Shown here piece by piece: positions 1 to 6,122 of a DNA stretch of 6,204 nt. The position numbers and the translations under genes are program-made. The notes under the pieces were generated by a model. That model had not been told where the DNA came from, did no database searches, and saw only the letters and a list, made by a program, of their open reading frames with translations. The stretch spans positions 1 to 6,204 of the forward strand of contig JAICHS010000141.1 of NCBI GenBank assembly GCA_025924775.1, read 5' to 3'. The stretch's first letter is position 1. Each line of letters opens with the position of its first letter. Source of the DNA: Rhodanobacteraceae bacterium (lineage in GTDB: Bacteria; Pseudomonadota; Gammaproteobacteria; Xanthomonadales; Rhodanobacteraceae).

Positions 1-6
1 ATCCAA

Positions 7-80
<74 letters not shown>

Positions 81-127
81 ATCGGGGGTGGACTCTGGCG
101 GAGCTCGCTGGCGCCGTTGCATGAAGC

Positions 128-144
128 TGGTGGAGGGAGGTGGA
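128..144 (-). repeat. 17-bp remnant of a tRNA-Tyr 3' end
   Basis: These 17 bases are identical to 166-182, the last 17 nt of the intact tRNA-Tyr (3' T-stem strand, 3' acceptor strand, discriminator A and CCA). Similarity stops abruptly at 145. The remnant lies in the spacer between tRNA-Tyr and tRNA-Gly in the same orientation. It cannot form a tRNA. It may be the scar of a deleted tandem tRNA-Tyr copy or a recombination duplicate. The layout is reminiscent of the rtT repeats of E. coli tyrT, which also carry the tRNA-Tyr 3' end, but no homology beyond that is claimed. Confidence 0.8.
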
Positions 145-165
145 GCTCACCGCTCTCCGGTCGTA

Positions 166-251
166 TGGTGGAGGGAGGTGGATTCGAACCACCGAAGGCG
201 TAAGCCAGCAGATTTACAGTCTGCCCCCGTTGGCCGCTTGGGTATCCCTCC
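166..251 (-). tRNA. tRNA-Tyr (anticodon GTA)
   Basis: On the minus strand this is a full class II tRNA of 86 nt with the CCA encoded. The acceptor stem GGAGGGA pairs with TCCCTCC, the discriminator is A, the D arm contains AAGCGGCCAA, the anticodon stem-loop is CAGACTGTAAATCTG with anticodon GTA, a long variable arm follows (GGCTTACGCC region), and the T arm GGTGGTTCGAATCCACC is perfectly paired. It serves tyrosine UAU/UAC codons. It sits between a broken Tyr copy (upstream in transcription) and tRNA-Gly (downstream), and is probably transcribed from the promoter at 534-562. Confidence 0.98.
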
Positions 252-278
252 GATTTTTATCGCTACCTCTTGCGTTGA

Positions 279-443
279 TCGCGTCGGGAGGTGGATGACT
301 CGCCCCATCCATGGGGCTCGCCCTGCGGGACGCGCCGCTTGCGCGTCGCGTTCAAGTTGCTCCCGGCGAACTTAGTCGAACCACGGAAGGCGTAAGCCAG
401 CGGATTTACAGTCTGCCCCCGTTGGCCGCCTGGGTATCCCTCC
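279..443 (-). pseudogene. Interrupted, decayed tRNA-Tyr copy
   Basis: Bases 374-443 align without gaps to 182-251 of the intact tRNA-Tyr with only four differences (at 375, 385, 402 and 430). They include the 5' acceptor strand, D arm, anticodon GTA stem-loop, variable arm and half of the T arm. The homology then stops inside the T loop and resumes at 286-296, where 11 bases match 173-183 exactly; between them lies a 79-bp palindromic insert. The rest of the 3' acceptor strand (about 279-285) is degenerate: A3 and G2 of the 5' strand no longer pair, and the CCA position reads CGA on the minus strand. A transcript could still fold a D arm and anticodon arm, but not a normal T arm or acceptor end, so a functional tRNA is unlikely. 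It is the first element of the minus-strand tRNA operon. Confidence 0.85.
297..375. repeat. 79-bp palindrome-rich insert in the tRNA-Tyr copy
   Basis: This segment separates the two tRNA-Tyr-like blocks 286-296 and 376-443. It is built from consecutive short inverted repeats: GCCCCAT/ATGGGGC (302-308/311-317), CCC/GGG (321-323/327-329), GACGCG/CGCGTC (329-334/342-347) and AAGTT/AACTT (354-358/369-373), with GTTC/GAAC outside the last (350-353/378-381). The borders carry GACT (297-300) and AGTC (374-377), themselves inverted. No protein is encoded. The style resembles the dispersed REP-like palindromic elements common in Xanthomonadales intergenic regions, and the CTCCCGGCG core looks familiar from them. 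That is recollection, and only one copy is in this window. Confidence 0.6.
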
Positions 444-533
444 ACGAATCCTGGATCAAGAACACCGACACGAAGAACCCGGCGATGTTCATGGACACCC
501 GGGTTTCATGGGTTTGCTTCACAAAGACTGCGT

Positions 534-562
534 ATTTTTGCGGCTAACGGCCCACAAGTCAA
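534..562 (-). promoter_or_regulatory. Candidate sigma70 promoter of the tRNA operon
   Basis: On the minus strand the -35 box TTGACT (557-562) is followed after exactly 17 bp by AAAAAT (534-539), matching the consensus at 5/6 and 4/6 positions. Transcription would start near 527 and run about 85 nt through a leader into the broken tRNA-Tyr copy, then tRNA-Tyr and tRNA-Gly. Its position and spacing fit a stable-RNA promoter, although no A/T-rich UP element is seen beyond the -35 box. The 444-527 leader holds no gene. Confidence 0.55.
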
Positions 563-697
563 CCGGTCGCGACCTTCACGAACGGGTCTCTCTGGCCCAG
601 GCCGGAAAGTTGGAGCCGGCCTCCCCAAGCTCCCGTCGAATACCAGGCGCACGACACCACCCCCGAGACCCAGTTCTCTTGCCGAATATGCCCGATG
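563..697. other. Noncoding spacer between divergent units
   Basis: This lies between the two divergent promoter candidates and is part of the 416-bp gene-free stretch 444-859. No reading frame here has a plausible ribosome binding site or recognisable product. The clearest structure is a perfect 7-bp inverted repeat AGGCCGG/CCGGCCT (599-605/616-622) with a 10-nt loop. It is not followed by a T run on either strand, so it is not a standard intrinsic terminator. Its role is unknown. Confidence 0.5.
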
Positions 698-725
698 TTG
701 ACCGGCTTCACAATTCTGTTACAAA
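698..725 (+). promoter_or_regulatory. Candidate sigma70 promoter of the fimbrial operon
   Basis: TTGACC (698-703, 5/6 to consensus) is separated by 16 bp from TACAAA (720-725, 4/6). Transcription would begin near 732 and give an untranslated leader of about 128 nt before the pilin start codon. The A/T-rich stretch here stands out from the GC-rich surroundings. The -10 box lies inside the left arm of the 719-750 inverted repeat, so a protein bound there would be expected to block this promoter. The assignment rests on sequence match and position only. Confidence 0.45.
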
Positions 726-750
726 TATGACGACTGCGTCACATTTGTAA
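719..750. promoter_or_regulatory. Inverted repeat, likely operator
   Basis: The arms TTACAAATATGAC (719-731) and GTCACATTTGTAA (738-750) are complementary at 12 of 13 positions around a 6-bp centre. Outside them ACAATT (710-715) and AATTGT (753-758) continue the symmetry with a one-base offset. The arms contain TGTGA/TCACA-like half-sites, but these are spaced 8 bp apart (minus-strand reading TGTGA, 8 bp, TCATA) rather than the 6 bp of CRP/Clp sites, so the binding protein is not identified. The repeat overlaps the predicted -10 box and start of the fimbrial promoter, which suggests repression. As RNA it could form a hairpin, but the absence of a U run argues against a terminator. Confidence 0.55.
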
Positions 751-804
751 TCAATTGTTCCGGAGCCGTCAGCTGGCATGGATCGTGTACCTGTGGTCGC
801 CGAA

Positions 805-830
805 CCCGACGCGCAAGCCGAAAAGTCGGG
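805..830 (+). promoter_or_regulatory. Leader hairpin upstream of the pilin gene
   Basis: CCCGAC (805-810) and GTCGGG (825-830) form a perfect 6-bp stem with a 14-nt loop in the predicted untranslated leader, 29 nt upstream of the pilin ATG and 14 nt upstream of its ribosome binding site. It could affect transcript stability or translation. It does not match a riboswitch class I can recognise. Confidence 0.3.
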
Positions 831-859
831 GCATCAACCTAAACAGAGGGATTGAACCC

Positions 860-1444
860 ATGAACCTGAAATCCAACCTGCTGGCCTCCGCTCTTGCCGT
901 CGCTTGCGGCGCCTTGGCCCTCGCGCCAACCGCCAACGCGACTGACAGCGGCACCATCACCATCAACGGACAGGTATTGACCAACACCTGCAACGTCAAC
1001 AGCGGCACCAGCAGCTTCACCGTCACCCTGCCGAACGTGCAAACGAGCGCGCTGGCGACCAATGGCGTCGGCGCGTACGGGGCGAGCGCCACGGCGTTCG
1101 CGCTGAATCTGACCGACTGCCCGGTCTATGCCAGCCCGATCAAGGTCGGCGCCCAGTTCTACTCCGCGACCAACGCCGACGCGTCGGTCATCGGTGGCTT
1201 GAAGAACACCGTCGGCACCGGCTACGCGACGGGCGTGGACGTGCAACTGCTGGATGGCAGCGACGCCGCGTTCACGATCGGCACTGCGGCACCGACGGGC
1301 AACGCCAACGTCACCGACCAGGTCGCGGTGAGCAGCACCGGTACCGCGACGCTGAACTACAAGGCGCAGTACTACGTCGCCAGTACCACACCGACGGCCG
1401 GCACCATGTCGACGTCGGTCCAGTACGTCATCAATTACCAGTAA
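860..1444 (+). CDS. Major fimbrial subunit (type 1 pilin family)
   Basis: This 194-residue protein is the probable structural subunit of a chaperone-usher fimbria. Residues 1-27 are a Sec signal peptide: basic start, hydrophobic core LLASALAVACGALALA, cleavage after TANA. The mature part is about 167 residues, normal for the family. It shows the pilin pattern: GTITINGQV near its start (donor-strand extension), Cys44 and Cys87 placed for the conserved disulfide, TGVDVQLLDG at 124-133, and the C-terminal beta strand QYVINYQ with a penultimate Tyr recognised by the chaperone. The start at 860 is chosen because AGAGGGA (845-851) precedes it at good spacing and the signal peptide begins directly; an upstream in-frame ATG at 755 would add 35 non-signal residues. 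It is the first gene of the operon, separated from the chaperone by a stem-loop. Resemblance to SMF-1-like fimbrillins is inferred. Confidence 0.93.
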   Translation: MNLKSNLLASALAVACGALALAPTANATDSGTITINGQVLTNTCNVNSGTSSFTVTLPNVQTSALATNGVGAYGASATAFALNLTDCPVYASPIKVGAQFYSATNADASVIGGLKNTVGTGYATGVDVQLLDGSDAAFTIGTAAPTGNANVTDQVAVSSTGTATLNYKAQYYVASTTPTAGTMSTSVQYVINYQ

Positions 1445-1457
1445 GCCTGGCGAGCAC

Positions 1458-1488
1458 CCCCCGCGCGGTACCTGACACGCGCGGCGGG
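1458..1488 (+). terminator. Intercistronic stem-loop after the pilin gene
   Basis: In the 77-bp gap between pilin and chaperone, CCGCGCG (1461-1467) pairs perfectly with CGCGCGG (1478-1484) across a 10-nt loop, and CCC (1458-1460) pairs with GGG (1486-1488) past a one-base bulge. Only two T residues follow, so it is not a full intrinsic terminator. It is best read as an attenuator or 3' mRNA stabiliser that keeps pilin transcript more abundant than the chaperone and usher messages, as known for other fimbrial operons. That role is inferred. Confidence 0.5.
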
Positions 1489-1521
1489 TTCACTCAGCCC
1501 GGCCGCACTGGAGACAACCCC

Positions 1522-2268
1522 ATGAAAATCCCGACCCGCGCATTCTGCGCGGCCGCGGCCGCCTTGTGCCTGGCCGCACCCCTGGCCCACGCCAGCGTGG
1601 TGATCACCGGTACCCGCGTGGTCTTCAACGCCGCCCAGGGTGAAACCACGGTCCGCCTGACCAACGACAACTCGCGTCCTGCACTGGTCGAAGCGTGGAT
1701 CGACGACGGCGACGTCAATTCCACGCCGGACTCCGCCCACACGCCGTTCCTGATCACGCCACCGCTGTTCCGGATGGATCCCGACAAGGACCAGAGCCTG
1801 CGCATCCTGTTCGTGCCGGGCGCCAAGCCATTGCCCGCTGACCACGAATCGGTGTTCTGGTTGAACGTGCTGGAGATTCCGCCGAAGCCCACCGCCATCG
1901 AGCAGGCCGGCAAGAACTACCTGCAGTTCGCCATCCGCAGCCGGATCAAACTTTTCTATCGCCCGGCCAAGTTGCCCGGCGACGCGCTGACGGCGCCCGA
2001 CAAGCTCATCTTCAAGCGCATGACCGGCCAAGGTGCTGCGCTGAAAGTCCACAACCCCACGCCGTACTACATCACCATCAGCAGTCTGTCGCTCGGTGCG
2101 GGCCCCAAATCCATCGAAGGGGCCGACGGGATGGTCGCCCCCTTCGGCGACCTGCGCCTGCGTTTGAAAAGCGTCGCGCAAGCGCCCGCCGCGGGCGCGC
2201 CGCTCGTCTTCACCACGATCAACGACTACGGCGCAGCCGACACCCACAAGGGGGTTGTCGTGCAATGA
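1522..2268 (+). CDS. Periplasmic fimbrial chaperone (PapD/FimC family)
   Basis: This 248-residue chaperone binds pilin subunits emerging from the Sec translocon, completes their fold by donor-strand complementation and delivers them to the usher. Residues 1-24 are a signal peptide (Ala-rich core, cleavage after LAHA). Two immunoglobulin-like domains follow. Arg32 in TRVVF and Lys143 in IKLFYRP match the PapD Arg8/Lys112 pair that anchors the subunit C-terminus. LPADHESVFWLNVLEIPP (103-120) is nearly the PapD family signature, differing only by His at a position usually K/R/E/Q. The G1 strand is LQFAIRSRIKLFYRP, and NPTPYYITI (178-186) is the conserved second-domain motif. The F1-G1 loop is short, placing it in the FGS class that builds rod-like adhesive fimbriae. 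A GGAGA site (1510-1514) precedes the ATG. The stop overlaps the usher start by ATGA. Confidence 0.96.
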   Translation: MKIPTRAFCAAAAALCLAAPLAHASVVITGTRVVFNAAQGETTVRLTNDNSRPALVEAWIDDGDVNSTPDSAHTPFLITPPLFRMDPDKDQSLRILFVPGAKPLPADHESVFWLNVLEIPPKPTAIEQAGKNYLQFAIRSRIKLFYRPAKLPGDALTAPDKLIFKRMTGQGAALKVHNPTPYYITISSLSLGAGPKSIEGADGMVAPFGDLRLRLKSVAQAPAAGAPLVFTTINDYGAADTHKGVVVQ

Positions 2269-5003
2269 CGCGCAGCCGCGCCAGTCGCACGCACGCCGCG
2301 GTGCCGAGGTACGCCGCGCTCGCGTTCGCCTGTGCCGTGGCACTGGCCGGAAGTGCATGGACGGCACCGGCGCACGCCGCTGCCGCAGCGGCAGCCGGTG
2401 GCTTCGCTGAATTCGATCGCAGCATGCTGGCCGGTGGCGACAGCAATGCCGCCGAACTGGCGCGGTTCGCGCATGGCAACCTGGTGTTGCCAGGCATCTA
2501 CAACGTGGATGTCTCCGTCAACCGGAACTGGATCGGCCGGCTCGACGTGCGCTTTGCCGCCCCGACGCCGGGTGCCAGCGCGGTGCCTTGCGTCGACCAG
2601 CGCTTGCTCGATCGCATGGGTCTCGCCCCGGCGAAGTCCGCGGCGGACGTGGCGGCGGAACTGAAAACACCCGGCGTCTGCGTACGGCTGGAGCAACTGA
2701 TACCCGGCGCAAAGATGGTGTACGACCAGAGCGACCTCAAGTTGGACGCCAGCATCCCACAGGCCTACATGGGCCAGATGCCGCGCGGCTATGTCGACCC
2801 GGCAGCGTGGGACGCGGGCGTGCCGGCCTTCCTGCTGAACTACAACCTCAATGCCTACCACACCAGCAACAACGGCCACAGCCAGACCAGCACCTATCTT
2901 GGACTCAACGCGGGCTTGAATCTCGGGCAGTGGCACTTCCGCCAGGATTCGACCGTCAGTTGGCAATCCGGCACGGCCAGCCAACCGGGCCGGCGGCGCT
3001 GGCAGAACATCAATGCCTACGTACGCCGCGACCTTTCCAAATTGCGCTCCACATTGACCATCGGTGACAGCTACACGGATGGCGCGGTGTTCGACAGTTT
3101 CAGCCTGCGCGGCGTGCAACTTGGCACCGACGACCGCATGCTGCCGCAGTCGCTGCGCGGCTATGCGCCGGTGGTGCGCGGCGTGGCAGACAGCAACGCC
3201 AAGGTCAGCGTGACCCAGAACGGCGTGCAGATCTACCAGACCACGGTCGCTCCCGGTCCGTTCGTCATCCGCGATCTGTATCCGGCCGGTTATGGCGGCG
3301 ATCTGGTCGTGACCGTCACCGAAGCCGACGGCCGCACCCACAGTTTCACGCTTCCCTATGCTTCGGTGGCGCAGTCGCTGCGGGCCGGGATCACCCGCTT
3401 CGACGTGGCGGTGGGCCAGTTGCGCGACAACGGCCTCGGGCACAAGCCCGGCGTTGTCCAGGCCACGATCCAGCACGGCTTCAACAACCTCGTCACCGGA
3501 TACACGGGCCTGCAAGGTTCGGAAGGCTACGCCGCCGTCCTCGCCGGCGCGGCGTTCAACACGCGCCTTGGTGCGCTGGCCCTGGACGTCACGCAGGCCC
3601 ACGCCACCATTCCCGGTTACGGCACGCGCAATGGCGAAAGCCTGCGCGTCACCTACAGCAAGATCATTCCCGAGACCGACACCACGCTCACCGTCGCAGC
3701 CTACCGTTACTCCACCAGCGGTTTCATGAGCCTGCAGAATGCCGAGTACGCGCGCGACTACGCGCGCCGCGGCCTGAGCGCACTGCAATACCTGCCCTCG
3801 AACATCCCGATGATCAACGGCGTGCCGGACTTGAGCCTGCTCACGCCGGCGCAGCGCGCGGCGCTTTCCGGCACCGCGTACAACAGCGACAACCTGTTCA
3901 CGCCGACGGGCCTGCTACAGCAGAAAGACCGCTTCACCCTGACGCTCAGCCAACGGCTGGGCAACACGGGTGGCTCGCTGTACGCCAATGCGTCGATCAA
4001 TGACTACTGGAACCAGCATGGACGCGATACCCAGTTCCAGCTGGGTTACAACAACCACTTCAAGCGGCTCGCCTACGGCATCACCCTGAGCCGCGGACGC
4101 ACCCAGTTCGGCGGCTACGACAACCAGATGTTCGTCAACGCGAGCCTGCCGCTCGGCAACCAGGCCCACGCGCCTAGTCTGTCGGTCAACCTCAACCACA
4201 GCGACGCCAACGGCAGCCAGGAACAGGCCGTGCTGAACGGCACCGCCGGCCAGTGGAACCAGTTCGTGTACGGCGCCAGCGCGTCGCATTCGAGCAGCGG
4301 CACGGGCAGCGCCGTCAGCGTGAACGCGGGCTACAACGGACCGTACGCGGTGTTGAACGCCAGCGTCGGCAAGGGCCGCGGTTATTCGCAGGAATCCTTC
4401 GGCGCCAGCGGCGCGTTGGTCGCGCACAAGGGTGGCGTTACCTTCGGCCAGCCGCTGGGCGACACCGCCGCCATCGTGCACGTGCCCGGCGCCAGCGGCG
4501 CCCACATCCTCAACGCGCCGGGCGTGCGCGTGGATCATTTCGGTTACGCGCTGGTGCCGTACCTCACGCCTTACCAGCTCGACGAGATCCAGATCGATCC
4601 GCAAGGTTTGCCGCTCGGTGTGCAACTGGACGCCACCAGCGCCAACGTGGCGCCGTACGCGGGCGCGATCGTCATGGTGGATTTCAAGAGCCATTACGGA
4701 CAGGCACTGATCGCGCGCATCCACACCGCGGACGGCAAAACCCTGCCCTTCGGTACCGAGATCCAGGACGCCAAAGGCCAATCCATCGGCACCGTCGGCC
4801 AGGGCGGATTGGCACTGCTGCGCGTAATCAGCAAGTCCGGCGAGTTGAGTGCACGGTGGCAAGGTGCGCAGGGCATCGCGCAATCCTGTTCATTCGCCTA
4901 CGCCGTTCCGGAATCAAGCAAACACGCGGAAGCGCAGCCGCCGATTGCCGTCACCTGCACTGCGATCGCAGTGACCGCGTCGCAACCCGAGGACGCACCA
5001 TGA
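2265..5003 (+). CDS. Outer-membrane fimbrial usher (PapC/FimD family)
   Basis: This 912-residue usher forms the outer-membrane pore that receives chaperone-subunit complexes and polymerises the fibre. A long signal peptide ends near residues 38-44 in an Ala-rich stretch. The N-terminal chaperone-binding domain (about 47-180) has FAEFDRSMLAGG, LARFAHGNLVLPGIYNVDV and a Cys109-Cys139 pair. The barrel begins near 190 (YNLNAYHTS, later LSKLRSTLTIGDSYTDG). The plug lies at about 300-385, with GYAPVVRG, VSVTQNG, VAPGPFVIRDLYP and GDLVVTVTEADG. C-terminal domains start near 745 (APGVRVDHFGYALVPYLTPY) and close with Cys875-Cys898. It is somewhat longer than the usual 800-870 residues, partly from a segment at about 490-550 between barrel strands. 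Its ATG overlaps the chaperone stop, with GGGGG at 2251-2255 as a likely ribosome site, so translation is probably coupled. No frameshift or internal stop is present. Confidence 0.97.
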   Translation: MTRSRASRTHAAVPRYAALAFACAVALAGSAWTAPAHAAAAAAAGGFAEFDRSMLAGGDSNAAELARFAHGNLVLPGIYNVDVSVNRNWIGRLDVRFAAPTPGASAVPCVDQRLLDRMGLAPAKSAADVAAELKTPGVCVRLEQLIPGAKMVYDQSDLKLDASIPQAYMGQMPRGYVDPAAWDAGVPAFLLNYNLNAYHTSNNGHSQTSTYLGLNAGLNLGQWHFRQDSTVSWQSGTASQPGRRRWQNINAYVRRDLSKLRSTLTIGDSYTDGAVFDSFSLRGVQLGTDDRMLPQSLRGYAPVVRGVADSNAKVSVTQNGVQIYQTTVAPGPFVIRDLYPAGYGGDLVVTVTEADGRTHSFTLPYASVAQSLRAGITRFDVAVGQLRDNGLGHKPGVVQATIQHGFNNLVTGYTGLQGSEGYAAVLAGAAFNTRLGALALDVTQAHATIPGYGTRNGESLRVTYSKIIPETDTTLTVAAYRYSTSGFMSLQNAEYARDYARRGLSALQYLPSNIPMINGVPDLSLLTPAQRAALSGTAYNSDNLFTPTGLLQQKDRFTLTLSQRLGNTGGSLYANASINDYWNQHGRDTQFQLGYNNHFKRLAYGITLSRGRTQFGGYDNQMFVNASLPLGNQAHAPSLSVNLNHSDANGSQEQAVLNGTAGQWNQFVYGASASHSSSGTGSAVSVNAGYNGPYAVLNASVGKGRGYSQESFGASGALVAHKGGVTFGQPLGDTAAIVHVPGASGAHILNAPGVRVDHFGYALVPYLTPYQLDEIQIDPQGLPLGVQLDATSANVAPYAGAIVMVDFKSHYGQALIARIHTADGKTLPFGTEIQDAKGQSIGTVGQGGLALLRVISKSGELSARWQGAQGIAQSCSFAYAVPESSKHAEAQPPIAVTCTAIAVTASQPEDAP

Positions 5004-5089
5004 AGATGCCCATCAACCTGCCTTCGACGGTCGTGTGGGTGTGCCAACGCTGCACGCAGCCAGCCCGCGCTGTATCACGAGGTCACGCA

Positions 5090-6112
5090 ATGGATCCAGC
5101 GGCAAAGTCGAACCGCGCGAAGGCCTTTTCGCGGATTCGTAATCTCGTCATGGCCGCGCTGGCATTGGCGATCATGGTCATGTCCGGCCCGGTTTTCGCT
5201 GACGACCACACGTGCAGCTCGAACAGCCCGTCCGGTGGCACCGTCACGTTCACGCTGCCCAGTGAGATCGTGGTTCCGCAGAACGGCGCCACCAGCGGCC
5301 CGTTGTGGACGTCGCCACCGGTCACGCCAGTCAACCCGCCCAGTTTTTCCTCCTGCGGCAACGACGTTCCGAATGGCCTCGAACAGCCGACCTGGTCCGG
5401 GCCCAACTCCGGCGACAACACGCTGTATCCCACCAGCCTGTCCTGGTTGTCATACCGGATACTGCAGTCGGGCACGGCGCTGCTGCCATTTGGTCTTCAA
5501 CCATCCCCGTCCGACGTCGGCGCCACCAATGCCGCAATCGGCTCGCCCTTCCAATTGCAACTCGTGATCACTGGCCCGATCCCCAGCGGCAACCAAGTGT
5601 TGCCTACCGGCCCGCTGGTGCGATGGGATTTCACGCTGGGCGGTGGAAAAATCTTCACCGTCGAAACATTCAACCTTGGCGGATCCGGTGCGGTCAATTT
5701 CATCCAACCATGCGTGATCGCGGTCGACCCCACCACGGTGACGCTGCCGACCGTGACCACCGCCGCATTCGCCGGAACCGACTCGACCACGGGTCCCCGA
5801 CCCTTCCAGATCAGTTTGACCAATTGCCCAACGGGGGATCAGCTCAGCATCACGCTCAATACGAACAACCCGGAGCCTGGCAAGCAAGGCGTCATCCGGA
5901 ATACCGCCGCAACCAGTCCGGCGACGGGCGTCGGCGTCCAGATACTGGATGGCAAGGCCAACCCGATCACTTTTGGCAACGCAATCCCTGAAGGGTCGAT
6001 CCCAGGTGCAACGGTCAATCTTCCGTTCGTTGCGCGCTACTATCAAACCAGTAACGTGGTGATGCCTGGTGCGGTCACTGCGGTTGCAACTTATACGCTG
6101 ACGTATCAGTAG
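5090..6112 (+). CDS. Two-domain fimbrial tip adhesin
   Basis: This 340-residue protein is the probable tip subunit. Residues 1-37 form a signal peptide: basic n-region with SNRAKAFSRIRN, core LVMAALALAIMVM, cleavage after PVFA. An N-terminal domain (38 to about 195) with Cys42 and Cys89 is unlike the pilin and presumably binds the receptor; its ligand cannot be read from sequence. The C-terminal pilin domain (about 200-340) has Cys208-Cys246, TGVGVQILDG (279-288), FVARYYQTS and the ending TYTLTYQ with penultimate Tyr, paralleling the major pilin. This two-domain layout is that of FimH-like adhesins. The start at 5090 is chosen because GAGG (5079-5082) precedes it at 7 nt and it gives an ordinary signal peptide. 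An alternative ATG at 5000 overlaps the usher stop by ATGA, has GAGGA at 6 nt and would add 30 residues before the signal; it cannot be excluded. Confidence 0.88.
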   Translation: MDPAAKSNRAKAFSRIRNLVMAALALAIMVMSGPVFADDHTCSSNSPSGGTVTFTLPSEIVVPQNGATSGPLWTSPPVTPVNPPSFSSCGNDVPNGLEQPTWSGPNSGDNTLYPTSLSWLSYRILQSGTALLPFGLQPSPSDVGATNAAIGSPFQLQLVITGPIPSGNQVLPTGPLVRWDFTLGGGKIFTVETFNLGGSGAVNFIQPCVIAVDPTTVTLPTVTTAAFAGTDSTTGPRPFQISLTNCPTGDQLSITLNTNNPEPGKQGVIRNTAATSPATGVGVQILDGKANPITFGNAIPEGSIPGATVNLPFVARYYQTSNVVMPGAVTAVATYTLTYQ

Positions 6113-6122
6113 GACCAGCGGG

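Noticed and set aside
719..750. Intrinsic terminator or canonical CRP/Clp site
   Set aside because: No T run follows the stem on either strand, and the TGTGA/TCACA-like halves are 8 bp apart instead of 6.
755..859. Upstream ATG at 755 giving a 229-residue pilin
   Set aside because: The added 35 residues are not signal-like, have no good ribosome site, and overlap the outer arm of the inverted-repeat region; the start at 860 has AGAGGGA and an immediate signal peptide.
800..860. Possible cyclic-di-GMP (GEMM) riboswitch in the leader, suggested by a GACGCGCAAGCC stretch
   Set aside because: The first conserved half of the motif and the receptor helix are absent; only a simple 6-bp hairpin is supported.
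2226..3788. Long antisense reading frame (520 codons) opposite the usher gene, and similar long minus-strand frames at 1435-2367 and 3915-4883
   Set aside because: They mirror the codon bias of GC-rich real genes on the plus strand, have Arg/Gly/Val-rich low-information products and no recognisable domain.
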